Shown here piece after piece: positions 6,945-15,037 of a DNA stretch of 29,840 nt. The DNA comes from a virus. The position numbers and the translations under genes were made by a program. The notes under the pieces were generated by a model that was not told the DNA's origin, ran no database searches, and saw only the letters and a program-made list of their open reading frames with translations. The stretch is from positions 1-29,840 of the IMG/VR virus record IMGVR_UViG_3300048919_000356. One strand, written 5' to 3'. Numbering within the stretch: position 1 is the stretch's first letter; every line of letters begins with the position of its first letter.

Positions 6945-7900
6945 CGGAAGAAAGCTCCTTTCAGCGCCTCGCGGATGGACGCATAGTCCACACCCTCGGC
7001 TTCGGGTTTTTCGACGGCCGTCGGTTCCTCCGCCGGCTCTGGTGTGGTAGAATCCTTCACGTCTGATCGTACATCGTTGGAAATATCCGCGTCATCCCCT
7101 GCGACAGCCGAATTATCATCAGAATCCGTCTGGGGAAGCTCAGGGGTGTCTTCTGGCTGCTCGATCTGGGCCTTCACAGGCTCCTTCTCACGCCGAACAG
7201 GAGGCAGGGGGATGATTGCGGTCGCCTGCGGGCCCTTTTTCGGCAGCAAACCAGGTGGTGTGTGGCGGAAGATCGACAGGTCCCAGGAAGCCGCGACAGC
7301 CGCCTCGGTGTCCTCCTGGGTAGTATCACCCTGGGCCGGCCCGATTCGGTCTGCCAGACCTGCCTCAACGGCCGCAGCAGCCCCGTACCAGGTCTCCTCC
7401 AGCATCGCCTCGCGCCACGTATTGGCAGGCGTCCCAGTGCGGGCCGCGTACACTGAGGCGATAGTATCGGAGATCATGTCCAGTTCATCAGCCATTTTCC
7501 GCATGTCAGCGGCGTTGCCCCGGGCCAATCCGAAGGCATCATGGATCATGATCTGCCCGAATGGGCCGATCTCGATCTCGTTACCAGACATCGCGATGAA
7601 CGACGCGGCCGACGCGGCAAGGCTGTCAATCTTGACCACGACATTGGCCGGGTGACTCACCAATGCCTGGTAAATGGCGATGCCGTCGAAGACGTCACCA
7701 CCAGGTGAATTCAGGTGGAGCTCAATCTGGCTCGCGTTCACCTGATTTAGGGCCGCCACGAAGTCCGAGGCAGTCACACCCCAATACCCGATCTCGTCGT
7801 AGATGTAAATGGCCGCCGTTCCTGGCTGCCCAACAAGATCCTGGATGCGGAACCACTCACGGTTGGGCTTGAGTGACAACCGCCCCCTCTTATCAGTCAC
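6941..7900 (-). CDS. ClpP-like (S14) prohead protease, possibly fused to a scaffold region
   Basis: 319 residues. Residues 1-190 form a ClpP-type fold: LHLNSPGGDVFDGIAIYQAL, a nucleophile region DSLAASAASFIAMSG and the histidine in IMIHDAFG. These fit the Ser-His catalytic pair of self-compartmentalised S14 proteases that mature phage proheads. The last about 110 residues are Pro/Glu/Asp-rich and unstructured, similar to scaffold-protease fusions. The GTG at 7900 overlaps the portal stop as GTGA; an upstream GTG at 7915 is less likely. A promoter candidate lies in the 3' part of the gene. Confidence 0.92.
   Translation of the reverse strand: MTDKRGRLSLKPNREWFRIQDLVGQPGTAAIYIYDEIGYWGVTASDFVAALNQVNASQIELHLNSPGGDVFDGIAIYQALVSHPANVVVKIDSLAASAASFIAMSGNEIEIGPFGQIMIHDAFGLARGNAADMRKMADELDMISDTIASVYAARTGTPANTWREAMLEETWYGAAAAVEAGLADRIGPAQGDTTQEDTEAAVAASWDLSIFRHTPPGLLPKKGPQATAIIPLPPVRREKEPVKAQIEQPEDTPELPQTDSDDNSAVAGDDADISNDVRSDVKDSTTPEPAEEPTAVEKPEAEGVDYASIREALKGAFFR
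7066..7095 (-). promoter_or_regulatory. Putative late promoter inside the protease gene (ATGACG-18-TACGAT)
   Basis: -35 ATGACG (7095-7090), 18-base spacer, -10 TACGAT (7071-7066), pointing to the major capsid gene about 120 bases downstream. The spacer shares TATT-CCAACGAT with the promoter at 9538-9567, so the two are related. It could give extra capsid transcript. Confidence 0.5.
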
Positions 7901-9288
7901 CCCACACCTGCCCACTTCCGCCTCACGGCCTCGATTTGACGGCGTTCACGAGACGCCGTATTGAATACGGACTGCAGCAATGCCTCAGCTACTGCATCCG
8001 TATCGACCTGATCTGGGTCTGACTGCTTCGAGTCTGGCTGCTTCGAGTCTGGCTGCTTCGGGTCTTGCCCGGGCTGGAAAGGAGCAAGTGGCGCCGGGAC
8101 CGGCTTCTCCTTCCACTTCATCTTCGGCAACCCGACGGTGTCCAGGGCGTCCTGAGCATCGAACCCGGCATTGACGAGAGCCACTACCGCATTCGCCTTC
8201 GCCGTGAGGACCAGTGCATCAGTCTGCTTGTCCTCAGGAATCGGGCTCGCGTAGTCGAACTCAAGGCCCCTTGCTGAATCCCCAAACATGGGTAGGAAGA
8301 CAGTGTTCAGTGCCTCACGGATTCGCTCAAGCCGGGGTACGAGCAGCCAGCGAGCGAATACCACTTCCGCAGCCTCAGCATTTGCCCGGTTCACATCCTC
8401 GACAGTACCAAGCATAGGCTTCGGGAAGGTGAATGCCTGGCGGATCATCTCGGAAGAGAGAGCACGCAGCTCAGGGAATTGCATTTCTTGCATGGTGTAC
8501 TTGCGGTCGACCCACTTACCTTCCTCAAGGATCGCCACACGATGGGCATTGGAAACGCCCTTGTGTTGTTCCTCCCACCGGTCGCGCATCTGGCGCCACT
8601 CGCGGTCACCTAGCTCCCGGCCTATCTCGACAATGCCACCGGGTTGCGCAGAGTTGAGGAAGAAGTTTCGGTTCCACTCGGCCGCATACTTCGCCGACTC
8701 GAGGTCAATCAGCACCGACTGGACAGGTCCAAGTCCGCGGTAAGGATCCCACGGGCACGGGATCTTCAACTGAATGACTTGGCTAGTCTCGAGGGGCACT
8801 GACTCGATTGGTGACAGATACTGCCAGCCCTGGAGGAAGTTATCCTTGTTGGGTACCGGGTGCATCCGGTCCGGTCTTACCGGCCAGAGCTCAACAGGCG
8901 GCCCGACATTGCCCCCAGCCCGTGAAACAATCCAGTACGCCTCCCCCGTCAGATCGAGGTGCTGCTGGATGGTCTCGACGAATGACTGTCGGGTGTAGAA
9001 GTTGTTGGGCTTATTCCACACCGTCAGAGCAAGATGGCTCTTGACCTCGTCGCGTTCCTCGTCGGGGTCATCGTTGGACTTGTAGAGGTGCCAGCGGACC
9101 TGTGAGGCGGCCTCAGAGTTACGGTGGACGATCGCGTAGAGCGTCCCCACACCGCCCATGGCACGCATGAACGTCTCAGTGCCGGGAGGTGACCCGATGG
9201 GCAACCCACCAGCACTGGTACCGCGAGGGATCGGCGACTGAGGCGTTCGGCTAACCGCATCACGGACAGCTCGACCAAGGGACCTCAT
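7897..9288 (-). CDS. HK97-family portal protein
   Basis: 463 residues. Family features in order: GTLYAIVHRNSEAASQVRWHLYK near residue 50, HLALTVWNKPNNFYTRQSFVETI, the core LTGEAYWIVSR, ELWPVRPDRM, then PWDPYRGLGPVQSVLIDLESAKYAAEWNRNFF and the late motif FTFPKPMLGTVEDVNRANAEAAEVVFARW. The portal forms the dodecameric ring at the head vertex through which DNA is packaged. The C-terminal 60 residues are Pro/Gln/Asp-rich and contain a triplicated pentapeptide. The ATG overlaps the upstream stop as ATGA. Confidence 0.95.
   Translation of the reverse strand: MRSLGRAVRDAVSRTPQSPIPRGTSAGGLPIGSPPGTETFMRAMGGVGTLYAIVHRNSEAASQVRWHLYKSNDDPDEERDEVKSHLALTVWNKPNNFYTRQSFVETIQQHLDLTGEAYWIVSRAGGNVGPPVELWPVRPDRMHPVPNKDNFLQGWQYLSPIESVPLETSQVIQLKIPCPWDPYRGLGPVQSVLIDLESAKYAAEWNRNFFLNSAQPGGIVEIGRELGDREWRQMRDRWEEQHKGVSNAHRVAILEEGKWVDRKYTMQEMQFPELRALSSEMIRQAFTFPKPMLGTVEDVNRANAEAAEVVFARWLLVPRLERIREALNTVFLPMFGDSARGLEFDYASPIPEDKQTDALVLTAKANAVVALVNAGFDAQDALDTVGLPKMKWKEKPVPAPLAPFQPGQDPKQPDSKQPDSKQSDPDQVDTDAVAEALLQSVFNTASRERRQIEAVRRKWAGVG
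8018..8062 (-). repeat. Three tandem 15-bp repeats in the portal gene
   Basis: Three adjacent near-identical copies of TCTGGCTGCTTCGAG encode a repeated SKQPD motif in the hydrophilic C-terminal tail of the portal. The in-frame length suggests slippage-type copy-number change without loss of function. Confidence 0.8.
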
Positions 9289-9518
9289 TCATGCCACCTA
9301 GCCGTCGGCGTATGCTCCGATTCAGGCAATTCCGGCTTGTCATCCCGCATGAAATCAATGAGAAGGAGTGAGGCACCAGATCCAAGCAAGCCCCAGAGGA
9401 GTCCAATAGTGAAAAGGCCAGCACATAGGCAGGCGAATCCACCAACGCTCAGCAATCCGCGACTTCGGGCAATGGCAAACAATGCCCTGACTGTTGCTTG
9501 GAAACTCTTACGAGCCAC
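9285..9518 (-). CDS. Small membrane protein between terminase and portal
   Basis: 77 residues. A basic N-terminus (MARKSFQATVRALFAIARSRG) is followed by a long hydrophobic stretch (LLSVGGFACLCAGLFTIGLLWGLLGSGASLLLIDF, about 21-55) that can make one long or two short membrane segments, then a polar tail. The GTG start has AGGAGG five bases upstream and its own promoter. The stop overlaps the portal start. A membrane protein in this place is unusual for a head operon; the role is unknown. Confidence 0.75.
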   Translation of the reverse strand: MARKSFQATVRALFAIARSRGLLSVGGFACLCAGLFTIGLLWGLLGSGASLLLIDFMRDDKPELPESEHTPTARWHE

Positions 9519-9537
9519 GATCCACCTCCTCTAGGGG

Positions 9538-9567
9538 ATCGTATATCGTTGGTAATACCTACGTCAA
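9538..9567 (-). promoter_or_regulatory. Putative late promoter (TTGACG-18-TACGAT)
   Basis: On the minus strand, -35 TTGACG (9567-9562), 18-base spacer, -10 TACGAT (9543-9538), directly upstream of the small membrane protein and portal. The predicted message would have a leader of only about 13 bases, starting with its Shine-Dalgarno sequence GAGGAGG. It lies in a 57-base gap between terminase and the next gene. Confidence 0.65.
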
Positions 9568-9575
9568 TCTAGTGA

Positions 9576-11021
9576 TCACATGAAACGGACACTACCATTG
9601 CCTCGCCAATCGCGGTGGGCAATGATATAGCGAGCGGCGTCCATTCCGTGGTCATTCTCTTTCAGGGGCTCATCCTTGAGCTCTCCGTCTTCAGATCGAC
9701 GGCCCTTATTAGCCCAGACGTAGGCGGGGAATTCCTCTAGGGTACAAGTCGGTTTGTTGGCATCGAGAAGAGCTTGGTCCACATCAACCAGAGCTTCCTC
9801 ACAAACCAGAATCCGTTCCTCGTGGACCCGGGCTTGCATGAGGGTAATACCCCCAATGACTTTCTTGTTAGCAGCAATGGTCCCTCGACCAAGTTCACGG
9901 GTTAGTGTGGCCCGATCCTCGGCATCATGGTCACAGACAATGGCGTCGGGCTCTGGCCATCCCTCTGATTTCATGATCTCTTGGATCTGCTTAGCATGAT
10001 CTGAGACAATCCGCCCGGTACGGTAGATCTCTCGAGCTAGGATCAGTCGACCATCTGGGTCCTCGGCCCACATTTGCCACACGAACGGGTTGTTATACCC
10101 GAAGTCTATTGCCCACCAGAACCGCCAATTCTCGTACTTGGTCTCAGCTTTCTTGCCTAGTTCTTTGGGTGTGGGTAGATGACCCGGGAAGACATTGGTT
10201 GCCTCGTTCCACTCCTCGTAGATAACCCCCTCGGCAGCCGCCCACATTCCCTTAAGCAGCCTGAGCCGACGGACACCCGTAAGCTTACCCAACTTACCCT
10301 GGATATAATCCCGTCCAGCTTCGGTGAAGGTAACGCCGTCGGCTTGGTAGTAGATGGGATTATCTCGGTGGAGCGAGACCATCATCCGCATACTACCACT
10401 CTCACACCGAAGTTTGATCCAATGCTTCGGGTGGTCGGGGTTACAGGCGAGGATGATCTGGCGGTACATCCCAGCTGTCCCTCGGAGGCGGGTGATCAAG
10501 ATCTCGAAAGCCGTCTTAGTGATCTGGTTTGCCTCATCCACGAAGATGAGATCCAGCTCAGCCGAGAGGAACTTGTCGGGCTTGTCCAGACCTCCGACAA
10601 TGATCTGAGAGCCGTTCTGGTAGATGTAGGCCGGCGGCTCGTGGGCGTTTCCCCCGAACCACCGCACGATCCCAGAATCCAGTGCGGTACGGATAACGGC
10701 TTTCTCAAACAACTTCAGTGTGGTAGAAGCCAGGGATAGGTGAGTCTGCCTGACCATGAGGGCTTGGACCCCTGGGACCCCAGCACAAGCCAGGTGGATC
10801 TTCCAGAGAGCAGCGAGGCTTTTCCCCGTACCAGCGGGCCCAGCAATGCAGATCTCCGCATCCCGGGCAGTAAGGAGCTTCTGGGCTGCTCCACGAGGAG
10901 CGTACTTAACTTTCCGCCGCTTACGAGTTCTACCACCGGCATCAGGGTCCCTTACCTTAAAGACATCCTGATGTTCTCGCCCGGGCAAAAGAACGGCAGC
11001 TCGAGGATCCTTAAAGCTCAC
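9576..11021 (-). CDS. Terminase large subunit
   Basis: 481 residues. The ATPase domain has Walker A GPAGTGKS at 61-68, Walker B LDLIFVDE around 157-163 and a coupling segment LACNPDHPKHW near 192. The nuclease domain has acidic residues in WAIDFGY (D306), IVCDHDAEDR (about 361-370) and the final DHGMDAARY. It cuts and pumps DNA into the prohead at the portal. The GTG overlaps the stop of the small subunit as GTGA. Full length for the family with all key motifs present. Confidence 0.95.
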   Translation of the reverse strand: MSFKDPRAAVLLPGREHQDVFKVRDPDAGGRTRKRRKVKYAPRGAAQKLLTARDAEICIAGPAGTGKSLAALWKIHLACAGVPGVQALMVRQTHLSLASTTLKLFEKAVIRTALDSGIVRWFGGNAHEPPAYIYQNGSQIIVGGLDKPDKFLSAELDLIFVDEANQITKTAFEILITRLRGTAGMYRQIILACNPDHPKHWIKLRCESGSMRMMVSLHRDNPIYYQADGVTFTEAGRDYIQGKLGKLTGVRRLRLLKGMWAAAEGVIYEEWNEATNVFPGHLPTPKELGKKAETKYENWRFWWAIDFGYNNPFVWQMWAEDPDGRLILAREIYRTGRIVSDHAKQIQEIMKSEGWPEPDAIVCDHDAEDRATLTRELGRGTIAANKKVIGGITLMQARVHEERILVCEEALVDVDQALLDANKPTCTLEEFPAYVWANKGRRSEDGELKDEPLKENDHGMDAARYIIAHRDWRGNGSVRFM

Positions 11022-11503
11022 GCCCCGCTCTCCTCGTCCTGGTCGTCCTCCTCCTCATCCGAGGGGGGTGCAGGCGGGTAAATCTGACCGACATCCACAC
11101 CCACGATCTCGTACATGACTTGCTTGAGCAGACCATCGCCCTGGAGCTTGGGCATGGCCTGGCCGAGTACCTCAGCAGCATGCTTCAGCGCGGCGTGCTT
11201 CACGCGCAGCAGATCTGCGGAGGGCATACCAGACTCGCCGAAAGTATCATTGATAAACTCGACGTCCGCCTGGAGTTCGGCAAGGCGATCCACTAGCTTG
11301 GCAATCCAGAGAGAGCTTAGCTCATCCCCAGGATCCAGGCGAAGGGCGAAAATCTCCTCCTGATGCCGGCCGGCAAAGAAGTCAACCTGCCTCAGGGGCA
11401 TATCGAACCGCTCGGCCAGCTGCTCGTGAGTTTCATCCCCAGCAGCCAAGGCCCTCAATAGAGCCTGTTTGGTGTGGCCGGCAATGTATGGTTGCCCACC
11501 CAT
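11018..11503 (-). CDS. Terminase small subunit
   Basis: 161 residues. Residues 10-50 make a helix-turn-helix region (HTKQALLRALAAGDETHEQLAERFDMP), followed by long helices (IAKLVDRLAELQADVEFIND, DLLRVKHAALKHAAEVLGQ) for oligomerisation, and an acidic C-terminal tail. This is the layout of small terminases that recognise the packaging site and recruit the large subunit, whose gene overlaps it. The ATG at 11503 has GGGAGG eight bases upstream; a GTG at 11512 abuts that sequence and is not used. Confidence 0.85.
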   Translation of the reverse strand: MGGQPYIAGHTKQALLRALAAGDETHEQLAERFDMPLRQVDFFAGRHQEEIFALRLDPGDELSSLWIAKLVDRLAELQADVEFINDTFGESGMPSADLLRVKHAALKHAAEVLGQAMPKLQGDGLLKQVMYEIVGVDVGQIYPPAPPSDEEEDDQDEESGA

Positions 11504-11529
11504 TTGGATCACCTCCCGTCAGTTAAGAA

Positions 11530-11577
11530 CCGGCCGGGCTGGAGGCGGGGAGCCGACGCCCTGCTCAACCCGACCGG
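11530..11577 (-). promoter_or_regulatory. Leader hairpin at the 5' end of the terminase message
   Basis: In the minus-strand RNA, AGCCGGUCGGG pairs with CCCGGCCGGUU as an 11-bp stem with G-U pairs. The predicted transcription start of the promoter at 11586-11615 falls on the first base of this stem, so the message would begin with a hairpin, which usually protects a 5' end from decay. Confidence 0.5.
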
Positions 11578-11585
11578 CTATTGAC

Positions 11586-11615
11586 ATCGTACGCGAGGGC
11601 ATATCCTACACGCAA
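11586..11615 (-). promoter_or_regulatory. Putative late promoter for terminase operon (TTGCGT-18-TACGAT)
   Basis: -35 TTGCGT (11615-11610), 18-base spacer, -10 TACGAT (11591-11586). It lies between the terminator of the lysis cluster and the small terminase gene, the place expected for a head-operon promoter. Confidence 0.55.
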
Positions 11616-11645
11616 TAGAGCGTCTGTGGTCGCCGTACACACGCC

Positions 11646-11680
11646 AAAACGTGCCCCGAGGGTATCTTCCCCGGAGCACG
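11646..11680 (-). terminator. Rho-independent terminator ending the lysis cluster
   Basis: On the minus strand CGTGCTCCGGGG pairs with CCTCGGGGCACG (12-bp stem with two G-U pairs, seven-base loop) and is followed directly by four Us. It sits just after the last gene of the lysis cluster. Confidence 0.75.
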
Positions 11681-11692
11681 CGTTGGGCTTGC

Positions 11693-12007
11693 TCAGCGAT
11701 CGATGGGGCTATCCCACAGGATCCCAACCGAACCAAGCCAGAGTTGGTCAAGAACGGAGCAGATCTTCATCCGCTCAGGCAGCTCAGGCAGCTCCGACTC
11801 GTTTCGCCGCGGCAGAGGCTCGACGGCTGGACGACTAACCAGCTTGAGTTCCCGGACATGGCTAGAACGCCATCCACTGTCCGGGCGTCGGATCACGCGG
11901 ATGACCTCACCCGAAGAATCGGCCTGCTCGAGGAGCCCACAGTGATGGCATTCCCAGCGTTCACTCTCACTGTGCCACGCCATGTAGTGGATGTCGTAAC
12001 GAGCCAT
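11693..12007 (-). CDS. Hypothetical protein with a CHHC motif
   Basis: 104 residues starting MARYDIHYMAWHSESERWECHHCGLLEQ. The WECHHCG motif near residue 20 could be half of a metal site, but no second Cys pair follows; only one more Cys is present (KICSVL). The rest is polar. It follows the small membrane peptide by one base and is the last gene before the terminator. No family recognised. Good reading-frame length and tight spacing support it being a gene. Confidence 0.6.
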   Translation of the reverse strand: MARYDIHYMAWHSESERWECHHCGLLEQADSSGEVIRVIRRPDSGWRSSHVRELKLVSRPAVEPLPRRNESELPELPERMKICSVLDQLWLGSVGILWDSPIDR

Positions 12008-12008
12008 C

Positions 12009-12089
12009 TCACCTACTGAGGTAAAAAGAAGTCACGAGGATCACTCCAGTCACCAGGGAAAGGACGCCCATCCAGGCGTTAGCTCCCAT
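12009..12089 (-). CDS. 26-residue membrane peptide after the endolysin
   Basis: A tiny gene: a few polar residues, one transmembrane helix (WMGVLSLVTGVILVTSFYL) and an SR end. It starts inside the last codons of the endolysin gene, overlapping it by 11 bases, and has AAAGGAG four bases upstream of its ATG, a near-ideal ribosome-binding site. Placement directly after the endolysin suggests a role in lysis (holin, antiholin or regulator), which is inference. Too short to compare with known families by eye. Confidence 0.6.
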   Translation of the reverse strand: MGANAWMGVLSLVTGVILVTSFYLSR

Positions 12090-13329
12090 CGTTCTCCTTT
12101 CCACACCCACAGTCGACAATCGGGTAGTGGCCGTCGGGGCCTGTTGCGGGGGTCTGTACGGGGTGAGGGCACAGCGTCCCGTCCTGGTGGGCGTACATTT
12201 CCCCAGGCGGGGGCGTGCCCGGGCGCCTCGGCAGCAGGATCTCAGCCGTGCGCTCCGCCTCGTCCCCCAGAGGTGTGGCATCCTGTGGCATTGGTGTGGT
12301 ATTCGGCCAGGGATTGTGTGGTACCATCACTGCCGGTGGAGCACCTGCCACGAGTCGAGCAGCAAGTCGATCGACGACCTTGTCCGCGAGCAGATCATAG
12401 TCGATCTGAGCCTGAGGCAGGGTCGTCAAGGCCGTGAGGATGAGGGCGATATCCGCGCGGGCAGCACCCACGGCGGCACCTACTAGGCCAACCTGCTGAT
12501 TACTGGCGACCACACCCTGGTCAATGTTGAGCCCGAGCTGGTTGTAGATCGCCCGGACCATCTCGATCAGACCGTCAGGCTTGCGGGCGAGCTGGTCACG
12601 CCAGTCGGTGAACCCCTCCGCGAGGGCTCTTGGCTGGTTGAGTGCGTCGTTCACGTCCTGAACAGACACAGTGCCTCCCCGGGCTGTCTCGAGCCATTCA
12701 GCGTCAATGTGGGATATATCCAGGGCCGTTGTCGCCCCAGATACGACCGCGGAACTGGTAAATTGCCTCGCCACTACTTGCGATCGGCTCCACTGCGGAG
12801 GAAGTGGGATCTGCTCATCGGGCGTAGCGTTGTAGTTGGCAATGTGGAGGAACCGCCAACCCTCCGGGAGGTCCGAAGGCCAAAGCCCAGACCACGTGAT
12901 ATAGGGCGCGGAGGCGTAAATAACCCCTCGAGTCCAGCCCGATTTGACCATTTGCTGGGCGAATAAGATGGCATGTAGCTTCGCCGTAGAAGCCGCACCA
13001 GCAGATTTCTGGTCCAGGCGAGGATCCTCCATGTCATAGCAGGACCAAGTACGAGCCAAGTTGATGGATGGCCCGAAGACCCCACGAAGAACGGCGGTGT
13101 GGAATGAGGCCTCGGTAGTCCCATCGTGAGCAGAGGGCCGGGCGAAGTGGTAAGCCCCGATCTTCTTGTCCAACCCGATGGCCTGCCGCACGAATCCGGG
13201 GAAGGAAAGATCCGCGGTTAGCCCCTCCGAGGCTTTGAGCAACACCCGATCTGAGCCCAAAGCCCGAAGGATCCCCACAAGGTCAGATCCATTTTGCCAG
13301 TTGCTCAGATCAGGGAATGGTGAGGCCAT
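12079..13329 (-). CDS. Endolysin: GH25-type muramidase with C-terminal extension
   Basis: 416 residues. Residues 1-215 resemble a GH25 lysozyme: FPDLSNWQ (D7), LLKASEG (E35), GAYHFARP (about 58-65), CYDMED (D99/E101), IANYNA and ALDISHIDAEW (D204). These match the acidic active-site pattern at the end of the beta/alpha barrel that cuts the glycan chain of peptidoglycan. The C-terminal 200 residues contain a helical segment and a Pro-rich end with HQDGTLCPHP and DCGCGKEND, possibly a cell-wall or metal-binding part. AGGAGG lies eight bases upstream of the ATG. No signal peptide seen, so export would need a holin. Confidence 0.85.
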   Translation of the reverse strand: MASPFPDLSNWQNGSDLVGILRALGSDRVLLKASEGLTADLSFPGFVRQAIGLDKKIGAYHFARPSAHDGTTEASFHTAVLRGVFGPSINLARTWSCYDMEDPRLDQKSAGAASTAKLHAILFAQQMVKSGWTRGVIYASAPYITWSGLWPSDLPEGWRFLHIANYNATPDEQIPLPPQWSRSQVVARQFTSSAVVSGATTALDISHIDAEWLETARGGTVSVQDVNDALNQPRALAEGFTDWRDQLARKPDGLIEMVRAIYNQLGLNIDQGVVASNQQVGLVGAAVGAARADIALILTALTTLPQAQIDYDLLADKVVDRLAARLVAGAPPAVMVPHNPWPNTTPMPQDATPLGDEAERTAEILLPRRPGTPPPGEMYAHQDGTLCPHPVQTPATGPDGHYPIVDCGCGKENDGS

Positions 13330-13341
13330 CGCATGGCCCTC

Positions 13342-13620
13342 CTAGTTCTGCCCGGGAACGATCAGTCCCTTGGGAATGTGTCGGGCGACGGAGGGCTTTC
13401 CTGCGACCCCCTTGGCATGCTGAGCCAGTGCCTCACCAATTCCGGCGGCACTGTAAGGGTCGAGAAACAGTACGGTTTCACCCGTGAGCATGCCCACCCG
13501 GATGACGACCAGCTTTTCCCCCTCCTGAGTGTCGGCCTCGCCGAGGTCGAATGTCACGGGCGTCGGCTGGGGTGTCACTCGATTCGGGACGGGCTGCCCC
13601 TCCAACGGGTCCATACTCAT
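13342..13620 (-). CDS. Hypothetical protein in the lysis cluster
   Basis: 92 residues with a Pro-rich N-terminus (PLEGQPVPNRVTPQPTPV), then a compact alpha/beta-like part (LVVIRVGMLTGETVLFLDPYSAAGIGEALAQHAKG). The segment resembles small actinophage proteins of unknown role. A weak GAGAGG lies upstream of the ATG. An overlapping frame starting at GTG 13714 has a Cys-rich start but no ribosome-binding site and is not preferred. About 125 bases upstream, between this gene and the peptidase, show no other gene. Confidence 0.65.
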   Translation of the reverse strand: MSMDPLEGQPVPNRVTPQPTPVTFDLGEADTQEGEKLVVIRVGMLTGETVLFLDPYSAAGIGEALAQHAKGVAGKPSVARHIPKGLIVPGQN

Positions 13621-13745
13621 CGGCTTTTGCCTCTCTCACTTGGGTACAAAGTCCTCTCGGGTGGTGCCGCCACCAAGGACAGCCACACCCGAGAATCTGT
13701 GCTTCAGTGGACACGGGGTAATTCTACGTGCTCACTGTAAGAACG

Positions 13746-14729
13746 TCAGCTTTTCCCCGCCACCCAGTGATTCATGACGTCATCCATCGCAGAATCGAGC
13801 ACAGTACGCTGCCGACGGTATTCGCTATACGCCGCCACCAGTTGCTGGTCCGTGACGGAGGGACCGGGCGGGGGCGTGGGCCCGGGGGTGATGACGGGAA
13901 ACGGGCGGCCGGTCAAGCTGGTGAATGCCGCCGCGAAGGAGCTGAGGTTGTAGCCGGCCCGGAAGTCGGGACGCCTAGCCAGATCCATTGGAATGATGAA
14001 GTACACCTCCTCCACCTGCTTGGTGAAGAAAAGGGGCGTAACCAGAGTAGAAGAACCCCAGGTAACCACCCGGAAAAGGTCCCTCACCCGGCCCGCGGAA
14101 TCCCCGTAGGCATTGGTACAAGTGGCATGCCCACCCCACACCGGGGAACCCTTGACGTAATCCCACACCTGCTGGGTCTGCTGGGCGACGTCGAGCACCT
14201 CGCCTGTGACGTTGGCCAGCCCAAGATACGCCGCCGCCTTCATCTCCTCCTCGTTGGTGTGGTCGACCAGACCGAACGCGAGGATCGTACCCTCCTTGAC
14301 CAGGTAATTGAGGAAGTCCTGGATCACCATACCGTTGTCGTTCGGACCACCCGCGTCGGACCATGACTTGAACCCGGGGTTCTGGGTCTGGTAGTAGGCG
14401 AGAATCTGGTCGTCGGTCCAGTTCGTCCGACCCGTGCCGAGAAGGGTGGAGATGGCCTGGAGGGCGTGGTCGACAGCCGCCACTACGCAGTCACCGACTT
14501 GGTCATTCCTGTCCATCGGCCAGGTGGTAGCCGCAATGGGCCACAGATCTGTGAGCGGGTGAGCCGGGATGGTCTCGAGCCCAGCCGAAAACCTCAGGAT
14601 GGGCTTCTCGGGATCGCGCGGGATCCAGCCCGTCTTCTTCTGGGGATGGCCCTTTCCATAGGCCACGTGGCTGACTCCGTCGAGGAAGGACTCGTCCTTC
14701 CAATCCATTCGATCGCGTTCGTCACTCAC
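13746..14729 (-). CDS. Papain-like cysteine peptidase candidate, accessory lysin
   Basis: 327 residues. The motif NDQVGDCVVAAVDHAL (Q77, C81) matches the oxyanion Gln and catalytic Cys of papain-fold enzymes, followed by GGHATCTNAYG (H201) and VVTWGSS (about 221-227), in the order Q-C-H-(N)WG. The N-terminal 60 residues and the proline-rich stretch TPGPTPPPGP near 283 look like linkers, and the last 35 residues form a helix. Next to the muramidase it may cut peptide bonds in the cell wall, or process a phage protein; both are inference. The ATG overlaps downstream membrane-gene context as ATGA. Confidence 0.65.
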   Translation of the reverse strand: MSDERDRMDWKDESFLDGVSHVAYGKGHPQKKTGWIPRDPEKPILRFSAGLETIPAHPLTDLWPIAATTWPMDRNDQVGDCVVAAVDHALQAISTLLGTGRTNWTDDQILAYYQTQNPGFKSWSDAGGPNDNGMVIQDFLNYLVKEGTILAFGLVDHTNEEEMKAAAYLGLANVTGEVLDVAQQTQQVWDYVKGSPVWGGHATCTNAYGDSAGRVRDLFRVVTWGSSTLVTPLFFTKQVEEVYFIIPMDLARRPDFRAGYNLSSFAAAFTSLTGRPFPVITPGPTPPPGPSVTDQQLVAAYSEYRRQRTVLDSAMDDVMNHWVAGKS

Positions 14730-15037
14730 TTTGGCTCCATATTCTCGTTCTCAAGCATAACGGGCAAAGGCTTCGGGCACTTCAATCCAGTAGGCCCATA
14801 GGCCTCCAGGAGATCTCCTCGGGTTTCCGCCTGGGCCGGTGTGGTGGGAGGATGGCTTAGGGCCGTATACATCACGGCGCAAATGGGCTGGCGAATCCTA
14901 TCCACCTGGCGATGAGTACGCTGGCTCTCAGTGAAGGTACGGCCCAGTAGGTAACCGGATACAGCGATCAGAGCCACGATGGAAATCACCATCCAGCGCC
15001 TTTGCCACCATTGCTTAAACACTCTCATTGCCTTCAC
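14726..15037 (-). CDS. Single-pass membrane protein in the lysis cluster
   Basis: 103 residues. A basic N-terminus (KQWWQRRW) precedes one transmembrane helix (MVISIVALIAVSGYLLG, about 15-32), then a polar, probably outside, part that ends ENENMEPK. Start GTG 15037 overlaps the stop of the upstream three-helix frame as GTGA; an ATG at 15028 is the alternative. N-in single-pass topology plus a helical outer part would suit a holin accessory or spanin-like role, which cannot be shown here. Confidence 0.7.
   Translation of the reverse strand: MKAMRVFKQWWQRRWMVISIVALIAVSGYLLGRTFTESQRTHRQVDRIRQPICAVMYTALSHPPTTPAQAETRGDLLEAYGPTGLKCPKPLPVMLENENMEPK

Noticed and set aside
13478-13714. Minus-strand frame with a Cys-rich start (CGCPWWRHHPRGLC)
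   Set aside because: It overlaps the 92-residue gene by more than half, starts with GTG without a ribosome-binding site, and turns low-complexity. A short gene here cannot be fully excluded.
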